From JAYZBC01 sp036339375 (lineage in GTDB: Bacteria; Pseudomonadota; Alphaproteobacteria; MPNO01; UBA2964): DNA of 58,466 nucleotides. Every line of letters starts with the position of its first letter. Position 1 is the first letter of the stretch. Positions 26,576 through 34,818 of this stretch are shown here, piece after piece. The notes beneath the pieces are model-generated. The model did not search any database, was not told the DNA's origin, and was given only the letters and a program-made list of their open reading frames with translations. A program made the translations under genes and the position numbers. The DNA is taken from the NCBI GenBank assembly GCA_036339375.1, contig JAYZBC010000023.1, positions 1 through 58,466 on the forward strand, given 5' to 3'.

Positions 26576-27608
26576 CTTACAACAAAAAAGTTTTCATGAA
26601 AGAATTGGTGATAGTAACCTTGCAGCCCTTTGGGTTGGACGAGAGGGTGTTGATCTCTCAAAACCAAAATCTCCAGCTCAAGCTGTGTTATGGCCTTTTG
26701 ATTTGGTTCGTCCTGATTTGATGGAAGCAGGAAATTTGGTTACTGCAGAGGAAGCCTTTCGTCGTGTTTTAGTTTTAGAAAATCCCGCATTTTCTGGAGA
26801 AATGAGAGCAACGAACACTCTTTATGCTGGCTTGCAGCTGGTTTTGCCGGGTGAAATAGCACCTTGCCATCGCCATAGTCAAACGGCTCTTCGTTTTGTA
26901 ATTGAGGGGAGAGGGGCTTACACCACTGTAGACGGCGAACGAGCTTGGCTTGAACCTGGCGATTTCGTCATTACTCCCTGTTGGGGCTGGCATGACCACG
27001 GCAATAAAGGGAATGAACCAGTCATTTGGTTGGATACACTCGATACGCCGCTGGTGGATTTACTCGATACTGTTTTTAGAGAAAATTACCCAGAAACCCA
27101 GCAGCCAATTGTTAAGCCGGATGGAGATTCTCTGGTACGCTATGGTTCTGGAATGTTGCCTCTGAATTATTGTTCAAAAACGTTGTCCTCACCGGTTTTT
27201 AAGTATCCTTACAACCGGGCTTTGGCCGCGCTAAAAGCTGCTGGACGTGCAGAAAATTGGGATCCTTGTCAGGGTTTAAAACTAGAATACATAAATCCGG
27301 TAACTGGAGGGCCTGCAACACCAAGTATGTCGGCATCTTTACAATTATTTCCCGATAATTTTAAAGGAGCCGAATTCCGATCAACTGATAGCGTCATTTA
27401 TTGTGTTGCAGAAGGAGAAGGGACCACATTTGTTCAAGATCAAAGGATTGATTGGAAAGAAAAAGATGTATTCGTAGTTCCAGGTTGGAAAAAACACCGT
27501 CATCAAAATGTTGATAGTGCCGTTTTATTTAGTGTGTCTGACCGACCTGTTCATCAAAAACTTGAACTTTGGCGTGAAGAAAAATTTGATGACCAAATTT
27601 CAGGGTAA
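26568..27608 (+). CDS. Gentisate 1,2-dioxygenase-like bicupin
   Basis: The 346-residue double-cupin protein resembles gentisate and salicylate 1,2-dioxygenases, Fe(II) enzymes that open dihydroxylated rings. The first cupin carries PCHRHSQTALRF near 100 and WGWHDHGN, giving the metal-binding histidines. The second ends VVPGWKKHRHQN. I choose ATG 26568, overlapping the CinA stop, over upstream 26508 because family members start near this point. It overlaps the start of recX by 20 bases. Gentisate itself is a guess; 1-hydroxy-2-naphthoate-type substrates belong to the same family. Confidence 0.87.
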   Translation: MTDLQQKSFHERIGDSNLAALWVGREGVDLSKPKSPAQAVLWPFDLVRPDLMEAGNLVTAEEAFRRVLVLENPAFSGEMRATNTLYAGLQLVLPGEIAPCHRHSQTALRFVIEGRGAYTTVDGERAWLEPGDFVITPCWGWHDHGNKGNEPVIWLDTLDTPLVDLLDTVFRENYPETQQPIVKPDGDSLVRYGSGMLPLNYCSKTLSSPVFKYPYNRALAALKAAGRAENWDPCQGLKLEYINPVTGGPATPSMSASLQLFPDNFKGAEFRSTDSVIYCVAEGEGTTFVQDQRIDWKEKDVFVVPGWKKHRHQNVDSAVLFSVSDRPVHQKLELWREEKFDDQISG

Positions 27609-28173
27609 AGATCAAAAACGACGGCCCATGTCCTTGAATAGGCTCGAAAATATAGCATTTTATTATTGCCAACGTTTTTTAGTATCGGAAGCAAAACTGG
27701 AAGACTATTTAAAAGGTAGACTTTTTCGAGAGGTACGCGATTCTGAAAAGCGAGGCGAACTTTTGTGGGAAATTCCTGGGCTAGTGAAAAAGCTCTCCAA
27801 ATCCGGTTATGTAAGTGACAAGGAGGCAGCCTCCGCTAAGCTTCGAACCGCATTGAAATCCGGTTATGCTGTTGGTTCTGCTCTTAGAAAAGCCTCCCAA
27901 TCTTCAATGGTTCCTCTTAATCTCGTACAAAAAGAACTTAAAAATGCTTTAGAAGAGGCACTGCCAGATATTCAAAGTTTTGATGTTGAAAGTAGCCAAA
28001 ATTCGGTAGCTATGGCTTTATCTGCATTAGAGCAAGCAGGACGGGGACCGTTTAGGAAAGGTCACAACAATCAGAAAACGGAACGGCGGGACATCGCATG
28101 GCTTCAGCGGAGGGGCTACCATTTTGATGAAATTTTAAAGGTGATGCAGTTAGAAGACACAAGCGGTGCTTAG
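27589..28173 (+). CDS. recX: RecX-family regulatory protein
   Basis: The 194-residue helical protein is of the alphaproteobacterial RecX type. Diagnostic segments are RLENIAFYYCQRFLVSE near residue 18, GYVSDKEAA, and the C-terminal WLQRRGYHFDEILKVM. RecX binds RecA filaments and limits recombination. The start at ATG 27589 overlaps the dioxygenase gene by 20 bases; ATG 27628 would avoid overlap but trims the basic N-terminus. It is odd that it is not next to recA and instead ends a catabolic gene run. It converges on the MFS gene with only 11 bases between stops. Confidence 0.8.
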   Translation: MTKFQGKDQKRRPMSLNRLENIAFYYCQRFLVSEAKLEDYLKGRLFREVRDSEKRGELLWEIPGLVKKLSKSGYVSDKEAASAKLRTALKSGYAVGSALRKASQSSMVPLNLVQKELKNALEEALPDIQSFDVESSQNSVAMALSALEQAGRGPFRKGHNNQKTERRDIAWLQRRGYHFDEILKVMQLEDTSGA

Positions 28174-28184
28174 GTGGTTCAATT

Positions 28185-29441
28185 CTAAATTTTTTTGAGT
28201 TCCCCTTCTAGGGAATTAACTAAGAGATCCTGTTTTCGACGCGACCAGGCCCATACCCCAATACAAATTCCGGCACCAACAATTATGGGCAATTGTAACC
28301 CAAAAATTGAGGAAAGGGATCCCATCAATAATGCGCCGATGGACGGACAACCACGGGCGATTAATGTATAAAAACTCAACATTCTTCCCCTCATAGAATC
28401 GTCCACCGCCACTTGGATAAGGGTTTGTTCGGTAACGCCAATAGCGACAATTGCATAGCCAACAATGACCATAAACCCTAGCCCGACCCAAAAAATATTG
28501 GTTGCTGCAAAGCCAATGGCTGAAATAGATAAAAGTAGTGTGTTGTTAATCAAGATATTAGTGAGGCCCGTTACCCCTTCTCTTTTGGCTAACACGATAC
28601 TTCCAATAAAAGAGCCCAAACCCATCATTACAGTGAATAACGCAAATCCATCTACACCCCGCCCAAATATGTTATCTGCAAAACCTGGTAACAATTCTAT
28701 AAATGATCGCCCAAAAATTGCCATTGTAACAAGAATGAAGAGTAGGGGCCCGATACCTGGATGCTTTGCAGCGTAACTAAACCCTTCTTTGATTTCTGCA
28801 GGAAGATGACGAGCAGGTTTTGGCTTAATTCTGGTTCCCGCATCGAGGAGATGCACTTTGTACAAGATGGCCACAAAAATGATATCGGCTATCACAGTAA
28901 AAATTAGTGCTGGCCCCACTCCCCAAACGGCAATTGCCGGCCCGGCCATGGCTGGTCCCCCAATGCGGGCTATATTAAAAAAAATAGCGTTAACACTTAC
29001 CGCAGAAGTTAAAGCATCTCGGCCTACGAGAGATTGAATAAGGGATAGCCTAACGGGGTAGTTAAAGGACATTACAATACCGTTTGCTAAAACCAAAATC
29101 AGTAAAGATTCAACAGTGATCTGCCCTCCTATTGTCAGCCAAGCGATTATTGCTGAAATAGTGGCTGAGATAAAAACATACACCCGGATAGCTTTAAGGC
29201 GGTCCATGCGATCCGCTAAAGCACCTGCAAGAGGAGCCATTATCACATTAGGAAAAAAGTCGGCCATGGCTATGATGCCAAGCCACGTCGGAGATTGCGT
29301 GAGTTCCCATGTGAGCCAAGCAACAGCAATTCTTTGTACCCACATAGCAAATTGTGAGAAAAGGTTGCCGATCATATAATTTCGGAAATTTGGCAGTTGC
29401 ATTGTACGCCAAACCGCACTTATACCGGCAATTTTCACCAT
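28185..29441 (-). CDS. MFS transporter (EntS/DUF894-type exporter)
   Basis: The 418-residue membrane protein has about twelve hydrophobic segments and the MFS motif-A-like loop GALADRMDRLKAIRV near residue 75. The N-terminus (QLPNFRNYMIGNLFSQFAMW) is typical of the EntS/enterobactin-exporter-like group (MFS_3). Such proteins export siderophores, drugs or metabolites. It is a single gene on the minus strand, upstream of and divergent from the ThDP enzyme. No substrate information is visible. Confidence 0.88.
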   Translation of the reverse strand: MVKIAGISAVWRTMQLPNFRNYMIGNLFSQFAMWVQRIAVAWLTWELTQSPTWLGIIAMADFFPNVIMAPLAGALADRMDRLKAIRVYVFISATISAIIAWLTIGGQITVESLLILVLANGIVMSFNYPVRLSLIQSLVGRDALTSAVSVNAIFFNIARIGGPAMAGPAIAVWGVGPALIFTVIADIIFVAILYKVHLLDAGTRIKPKPARHLPAEIKEGFSYAAKHPGIGPLLFILVTMAIFGRSFIELLPGFADNIFGRGVDGFALFTVMMGLGSFIGSIVLAKREGVTGLTNILINNTLLLSISAIGFAATNIFWVGLGFMVIVGYAIVAIGVTEQTLIQVAVDDSMRGRMLSFYTLIARGCPSIGALLMGSLSSIFGLQLPIIVGAGICIGVWAWSRRKQDLLVNSLEGELKKI

Positions 29442-29639
29442 AATTTTAACATGAGTTTTACTTGCTGACTGAAGACTGATGGTTTGTGGGGATTATACAC
29501 CGGTGAACTGTATATGCACATCCTTATGGTTTAATCCCATAAACTCCGGTTTTTGGAGGAAAACCTAGTTAAAAGACCTGAAGTATTGACTATCTTGGAA
29601 GAAAAGGCCTTTAATTTTGAAAACAGGGAGAATAAATTT

Positions 29640-31337
29640 ATGGAAAATTATGCTGATGGTGGTGAAGCGATCGTTGAAGCCCTTCGTAATCTCGATGTTG
29701 ATTATGTTATGTCTTCGCCAGGATCAGAATGGGGAGCGGTTTGGGAAGCTTTTACTCGGCAGCAAGTGAGTAATCGCCCTGGTCCCAAGTATCTCAGTTG
29801 TTGGCATGAAACACTCGCTGTAAATTTGGCAACGGGGTATACAGCAGCGACCGGTCGAATGCAGGCAGTAATTTTACATGCTGGTGCTGGTTTGTTACAG
29901 GGTTCAATGGGGGTGCATGGCGCTCTCATTTCTGAGACACCTATGATAGTTATGTCAGGTGAATCTCTTACCTATGGTGAACAGGATGGTTTTGATCCCG
30001 GGCGACAGTGGTTGACCAGCTTAAGTATAGCAGGGGGAACTCATCGTCTTGTGGAACCTATTGTAAAGTGGAGTGATCGCGCAACTAGTTCTTCAACACT
30101 TTATGAAGCGCTGATGCGAGCCGGAGAAATGGCCCAACGGACACCTGTTGGACCAACCTATTTGAGCGTACCTGTCGAAGTTATGTTGGAAGAATGGAAC
30201 CGACCGGCAAAAAATCGTCAGGCGCCTGTCACACCTAAACAACTCTCTCCTTCTCAGGATGTCGACAAGGTAGCAGAGCTTTTAGTCAATTCCGATTATC
30301 CGGTTATCAGCACCGGTGCTGCTGGATATGAACCCGAAGGTTTTAATGGTCTTCTTGCCCTTGCTGAGACTTTGGCTATTCCGGTTGTTGAAAGTGACAC
30401 ACCAAGTTTTGCCAATTTTCCAAAGGATAATCCTTTGCATCAGGGGTTTTCGATCCAACCCCATTTAATGGAAGCAGATTTGGTTTTGGTTGTCAGGAAT
30501 AAGGCGCCATGGTATCCGCCAGGGAATTGTCCCGAAAAAGCAAAAATTGTCATACTTGATGAAAACCCGTTTAAAACTCACATGGTATATCAAAACCTTC
30601 AAGCAGATATTTATCTCGAAGGTGACGTGGTGGCTTCTTTGGAGTCTTTAGTTAAGGCTGTCCAAGAGTTAGGGTTTGACCAGGAGAAGGTAGACAGGCG
30701 ACGAAAACACTGGTCTGCGGAGTTTAGTAAATCCAAAAAGGAATGCGAGATTCTGGAGGAAAAAGCAAAATCCAGTGATCCTATGGGTCCTTCTTGGCTT
30801 TGTTCTGTATTGGCTGACACAATGCCTGCCAATACGGCTTACGTGGATGAAACGACAACAAACCGTTTAGATATCCTACGACACTTAAACTGGAACACCC
30901 CGAGAAGTTATTTTCGTACTCCTAGCGGTTTGGGCCAAGGGCTTGGCGTTGCGCTGGGAGTCAAATTGGCCATGCAAGATAGACCTGTTGTATCTCTTAT
31001 CGGTGATGGTGGATTTTTGTATAACCCAGTTACCCAGGCCCTTGGCCTCTCCATGGAAGCAAATCTACCAATTATGATCGTGGTATTTAATAATCGTGGT
31101 TATCGTGCGATGAGAAATAATCATCTGTCATATTATCCAGATGGGGTTGGAAAACAGAATGAAATTTATTTAGGGCATCCAATAGATGGTCCGGATTATT
31201 CAGAATTAGTGAAACCGTTCGGAGGGTTTGGACGGCATGTCACTCAAGCGTCTGAGCTTCAGTCTGCCCTGCAGGACGGGTTAACGGCAACAAAAGAAGG
31301 AAAGACTGCAGTCATTAATGTAGAAATTTCAGATTGA
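29640..31337 (+). CDS. Thiamine diphosphate-dependent enzyme (acetolactate synthase-like)
   Basis: The 565-residue enzyme shows the three ThDP-family domains: N-terminal PYR domain with the catalytic Glu in WHETLAVNLATGY near 53, a middle domain, and the C-terminal PP domain with GDGGFLYNP near 454 and NNRGY near 483 forming the Mg-ThDP site. It resembles IlvB/benzoylformate decarboxylase-like proteins of catabolic clusters, so 2-oxo-acid decarboxylation or carboligation is probable. The frame extends to TTG 29553, but GGGAG nine bases before ATG 29640 and family alignment support the later start. No small regulatory (IlvN) subunit is nearby. Confidence 0.87.
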   Translation: MENYADGGEAIVEALRNLDVDYVMSSPGSEWGAVWEAFTRQQVSNRPGPKYLSCWHETLAVNLATGYTAATGRMQAVILHAGAGLLQGSMGVHGALISETPMIVMSGESLTYGEQDGFDPGRQWLTSLSIAGGTHRLVEPIVKWSDRATSSSTLYEALMRAGEMAQRTPVGPTYLSVPVEVMLEEWNRPAKNRQAPVTPKQLSPSQDVDKVAELLVNSDYPVISTGAAGYEPEGFNGLLALAETLAIPVVESDTPSFANFPKDNPLHQGFSIQPHLMEADLVLVVRNKAPWYPPGNCPEKAKIVILDENPFKTHMVYQNLQADIYLEGDVVASLESLVKAVQELGFDQEKVDRRRKHWSAEFSKSKKECEILEEKAKSSDPMGPSWLCSVLADTMPANTAYVDETTTNRLDILRHLNWNTPRSYFRTPSGLGQGLGVALGVKLAMQDRPVVSLIGDGGFLYNPVTQALGLSMEANLPIMIVVFNNRGYRAMRNNHLSYYPDGVGKQNEIYLGHPIDGPDYSELVKPFGGFGRHVTQASELQSALQDGLTATKEGKTAVINVEISD

Positions 31338-31535
31338 CGAATTGTGACGGGATGAAATTTCCTGGAAACTCTTTGCTGGGGTGATTTGTCAATCATTGTT
31401 GCCGCAAAGCAATCTTTTTGATGGATAAATAGCAAATGTTTTCTTAGCCTAAATTTTTTGTGCTGTTCAATCAGTACCGTCTTTTCATGAATATATCTCC
31501 ACAAACTTTTAGGTTGCTTAAAATGTTTTTATTTA

Positions 31536-31580
31536 TTAAGCTAGCTAATATTAAGCTAACTTAAATTAAGCTAGCTTAAT
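31536..31580 (+). promoter_or_regulatory. Three tandem palindromic operators, 15-bp period (MarR site)
   Basis: Three copies of a palindrome begin at 31536, 31551 and 31566, exactly 15 bases apart. The third is the perfect TTAAGCTAGCTTAA. The second differs at one base (TTAAGCTAACTTAA) and the first in its right arm (TTAAGCTAGCTAAT). The array ends 17 bases before the MarR start codon, where a repressor would block transcription of its own gene and the efflux genes behind it. MarR proteins bind short palindromes as dimers, so autoregulation is the natural reading. Confidence 0.8.
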
Positions 31581-31597
31581 ATTTTGAAGGATAAGAA

Positions 31598-32068
31598 ATG
31601 GCCTTTCGTGGTCCCCCTGAGCATGTTGGATTTCTAATTGGAGATGTCTCTCGAATGTTGCGGATCGTTTACGATCGCCGGGTCGAACCTTTAGGTCTGA
31701 CCCGGGCTCAGTGGCGGGTGCTTGCTCGAATTAGCAGAAGCGAAGGTTGTACACAAACGGAATTGGCTGCTTTATTAGAAATTGAAAAACCGACGCTCGG
31801 CCGCCTTTTAGATAGGCTGCAGGAAAAGAATTGGATTGAGCGTCGATCTGATGAAGAAGATGCGCGGACGAAACGATTATTTTTGACAAAACGAGCAATA
31901 CCACTTCTGGAAGAAATGTACGGAATTGCCGATCAGGTTCTCGGTTCTGCAATAGCAGGCTTGTCCAAACAACAGGCGAAAAATCTTCATGAATCCTTAT
32001 TGCGAGTAAAGAGCAACCTTTCTAAGACTCTCCAAAAAGACAACGACAGATTAAAAAATTCCCGTTAG
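31598..32068 (+). CDS. MarR-family transcriptional regulator
   Basis: The 156-residue winged-helix regulator has the recognition-helix region CTQTELAALLEIEKPTLGRLLDRL (residues about 50-73) and the wing IERRSDEEDARTKRLFLT. ATG 31598 is preceded by GAAGGA. It is the first gene of a MarR-EmrA-EmrB operon, and three tandem palindromes lie just upstream. The usual role is repression of the efflux genes, relieved by an aromatic acid or drug. Here the inducer might be a metabolite of the nearby aromatic catabolic genes, which is inference. Confidence 0.93.
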   Translation: MAFRGPPEHVGFLIGDVSRMLRIVYDRRVEPLGLTRAQWRVLARISRSEGCTQTELAALLEIEKPTLGRLLDRLQEKNWIERRSDEEDARTKRLFLTKRAIPLLEEMYGIADQVLGSAIAGLSKQQAKNLHESLLRVKSNLSKTLQKDNDRLKNSR

Positions 32069-32088
32069 GGGATTTAAAGGAATTGATC

Positions 32089-33156
32089 GTGCAATTTTTA
32101 AGAAAGTTCATCATACGTTCTTTATTTTTATGCATTATACCTTTGGTCGCAATTGCCATTGGCGGAGATTACTGGATAAAGAGCACAAGATACGTCACCA
32201 CAGAAAACGCTTACATAAAAGCTCCTCAACTCTCAGTGAGCTCTGATATTGATGGAAGGGCAATTCGAGTTTTGGCAAAAGAAAATGATAGGGTCAAACA
32301 AGGAGACCTTCTTTTTACTCTTGATCCTAAACCTCTTCGCATTTTTGTATCAAAAGCCGAAGCGGAGCTTGCCGGGGTGCGCAATATTTTGAATGCCCTT
32401 AAAGCCGAATACAGGCAAGTGCAGGCAGAAATTGTCGATGCAAAACATGATGTTGCTTATCACAGCAGGGTCTTCGATCGACAGCGAAAATTGTCTGCAC
32501 GAGGTTTTGCATCACGTGCTAAATTTGATGCAGCTGAGCGGGTTTTAGAGAAATCACGACAGCTTAAACGTGCTTTAAACCAAAAAATTCAGCGCATCTT
32601 GGCACGACTAGGGGGTAATTATAAACTGCCGATAGAAGCGCATCCAATGTTTCTTGAGGCTATGGCACAACTGAATCGGGTCACGCTTGACCTTCAGAGG
32701 GCACAAATTAGATCTCCCGCAAATGGGACCGTTGGCAGGGTTACATTACAAAAGGGTGAGTACGTTCAAAGGGGTCGCGCTGTTATACCCATAATCCAGG
32801 CAAATGAGGTTTGGATTGAAGCCAATTTGAAAGAAACGCAACTTACACACATCCATACAGGGCAAAATGCTACAATTGAGATTGACGCTTACCCGGATAA
32901 AATTTTGGAAGCCAGGGTGGAGTCCATTAGTCCTTCCACTGGCGCAGAACTGTCGATTTTACCACCCCAAAATGCAAGTGGAAATTGGGTCAAGGTCGTG
33001 CAACGTGTACCCATTAGGCTCGCATTCCAAAGCTCTAATGTAAAAATACGCCTCCGGAGTGGAATGACAGCAAAAGTCAAGATCGATACAAATCGTCGCC
33101 GCAACCTTTTTGACACTATAAATTCCGCGGTTGCACAGTTTTATAAAAATAACTGA
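32089..33156 (+). CDS. HlyD/EmrA-family membrane fusion protein
   Basis: The protein, about 355 residues, has an N-terminal membrane anchor (LFLCIIPLVAIAIGGDYWI), followed by the lipoyl half-motif YIKAPQLSVSSDIDGRAI, a coiled-coil hairpin near residues 90-175 and a barrel domain ending in GMTAKVKIDT. EmrA-type proteins bridge an MFS pump to an outer-membrane channel. The GTG at 32089, eight bases after AAAGG, fits better than TTG 32083. It lies 20 bases after the MarR gene and 11 before the pump gene. No TolC homologue is in the window. Confidence 0.9.
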   Translation: MQFLRKFIIRSLFLCIIPLVAIAIGGDYWIKSTRYVTTENAYIKAPQLSVSSDIDGRAIRVLAKENDRVKQGDLLFTLDPKPLRIFVSKAEAELAGVRNILNALKAEYRQVQAEIVDAKHDVAYHSRVFDRQRKLSARGFASRAKFDAAERVLEKSRQLKRALNQKIQRILARLGGNYKLPIEAHPMFLEAMAQLNRVTLDLQRAQIRSPANGTVGRVTLQKGEYVQRGRAVIPIIQANEVWIEANLKETQLTHIHTGQNATIEIDAYPDKILEARVESISPSTGAELSILPPQNASGNWVKVVQRVPIRLAFQSSNVKIRLRSGMTAKVKIDTNRRRNLFDTINSAVAQFYKNN

Positions 33157-33167
33157 ATTCAAAATTT

Positions 33168-34679
33168 ATGGTAAGTCCTTCTACCTCTACAGACGGTTTA
33201 GACGTAAAGCGGCCTTTAATTACTGCTTCCGCGATGATGGCAACCACTGTGGTGGTTTTGGATATTAACATTGCTTCCATTGCACTTCCTCATATGCAAG
33301 GGGGTTTGTCGGCCAACCAAGACCAAGTTTCCTGGATCATGACAACTTATTTTATGATGCAGGCAACGACGATGGCTGCGACTGGATGGTTGGCAGAAAA
33401 GATTGGAAGGAAACGCCTTTTTATATGGAGCCTAATTGGATTTGCTGGTTGTTCGGTTCTTTCTGGAAATGCAAATTCAATTCCTGAAATTATGTTTTTT
33501 CGCGGCTTACAAGGCATGTTTTCTGCACCTGTTGTTCCTATTTCTCAGGCATTAATGTTGGATGCATACCCACGGGAACGTCACGGTCAAGCTTTAGCAA
33601 TTTGGGGAACAGGTGTGATGTTTGCGCCGGTTATGGGTCCTGTTTTAGGTGGTTGGCTTACCGAAGAATTTAGTTGGCGTTGGGTTTTTTACGTTTCTAT
33701 GCCGTTTGCTATTTTAGGTGTACTGGGCGCAATTTTTTCTGTTCCCGAGTTACCCAAAGAACAGGAACGTTCATTCAACTTTTTTGGTTTTATCTGTCTT
33801 GCAGTTGCACTTACTTCGTTACAATTCACTTTAGACCGCGGAGAAGTGGAAGGTTGGTTTGATTCTACCATTGTCATTACCTCAAGCTGTGTTTTTGGAA
33901 TTAGTGTTTATCTCTTTGTAGTCGATAGTCTGACCACCGATAACCCGTTTATCAGCCTTGGTATTTTTAGAGATCGGAATCTTGTTTTAGGGCTAATTTT
34001 TATGTTTCTACTCGGATTCCTGGTGCTTTCAATGAATGTCATAATGCCGTTGTTTCTCCAAAATTTGCGAGAATTTCCTGTTCTCACCGCGGGAATGGTT
34101 ATGATGCCGCGCGGCTTAGGGACGTTAGTAGGACTTGTGGTTGCTGGGCGAGTCGCCAATTTGATTGATCCACGAGTTACCATAATTTTTGGGTTTCTTT
34201 GCGTTGCCTATTCAGCATGGCTTTTATCGACTTTCACCACCGACGTAGGGTTGTGGCAATTTATTTTTGCTGCGATTTTTAATGGGATAGGCATTGGGAC
34301 TATTTGGGTTCCTTTGACCACCGTTTCATTTTGGACGCTTCCGGTTAATTTGCGGACTGAAGCATCGACTTTAACAAGTTTGTTAAGAAATTATGGGAGT
34401 GGTATAGGGGTATCTGTGGTGATTAGTGTGTTGTCACGCACACAAATAAAATCGCATGCTTACCTTGCTGAAAATATAACACCTTATAACGAAATGATAC
34501 GTCACCCGTGGCTTCCGGAACAGTGGAACATTTTTACACAAGGAGGTTTGGCTTTATTAGATAACGAGCTTGGTCGGCAAGCTATGTTAATTGGATTTTT
34601 GAATGACTTTCATCTGATTATGTTGGGCGCATTGTTTTCTATCCCGCTCGTCTTCTTCATGGTAAGGACTAGAGAGTAA
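33168..34679 (+). CDS. EmrB/QacA-type MFS drug efflux pump
   Basis: The 503-residue protein has about fourteen predicted membrane spans, placing it in the DHA2 group. Family motifs are visible: DINIASIALPHMQGGL in the first helix, GWLAEKIGRKRLF after helix 2, and RGLQGMFSAPVVP. It is expected to form a tripartite pump with the preceding EmrA-like protein to expel hydrophobic weak acids or drugs. It is the last gene of the MarR-controlled operon; the following CocE gene starts 139 bases on with its own strong ribosome binding site. Confidence 0.92.
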   Translation: MVSPSTSTDGLDVKRPLITASAMMATTVVVLDINIASIALPHMQGGLSANQDQVSWIMTTYFMMQATTMAATGWLAEKIGRKRLFIWSLIGFAGCSVLSGNANSIPEIMFFRGLQGMFSAPVVPISQALMLDAYPRERHGQALAIWGTGVMFAPVMGPVLGGWLTEEFSWRWVFYVSMPFAILGVLGAIFSVPELPKEQERSFNFFGFICLAVALTSLQFTLDRGEVEGWFDSTIVITSSCVFGISVYLFVVDSLTTDNPFISLGIFRDRNLVLGLIFMFLLGFLVLSMNVIMPLFLQNLREFPVLTAGMVMMPRGLGTLVGLVVAGRVANLIDPRVTIIFGFLCVAYSAWLLSTFTTDVGLWQFIFAAIFNGIGIGTIWVPLTTVSFWTLPVNLRTEASTLTSLLRNYGSGIGVSVVISVLSRTQIKSHAYLAENITPYNEMIRHPWLPEQWNIFTQGGLALLDNELGRQAMLIGFLNDFHLIMLGALFSIPLVFFMVRTRE

Positions 34680-34818
34680 GAGCCGGCTAGACGAAATTAA
34701 TTACACTCTATTTCCTAATCAAAAGTTCTAGTTTTTAGTGCCATTGAAAGTTGTTGGCCGAAGGGAAAATTATTGAATTCTGTTTTTTTATGAATCAGCT
34801 AAGGAGGCAATACATAAA

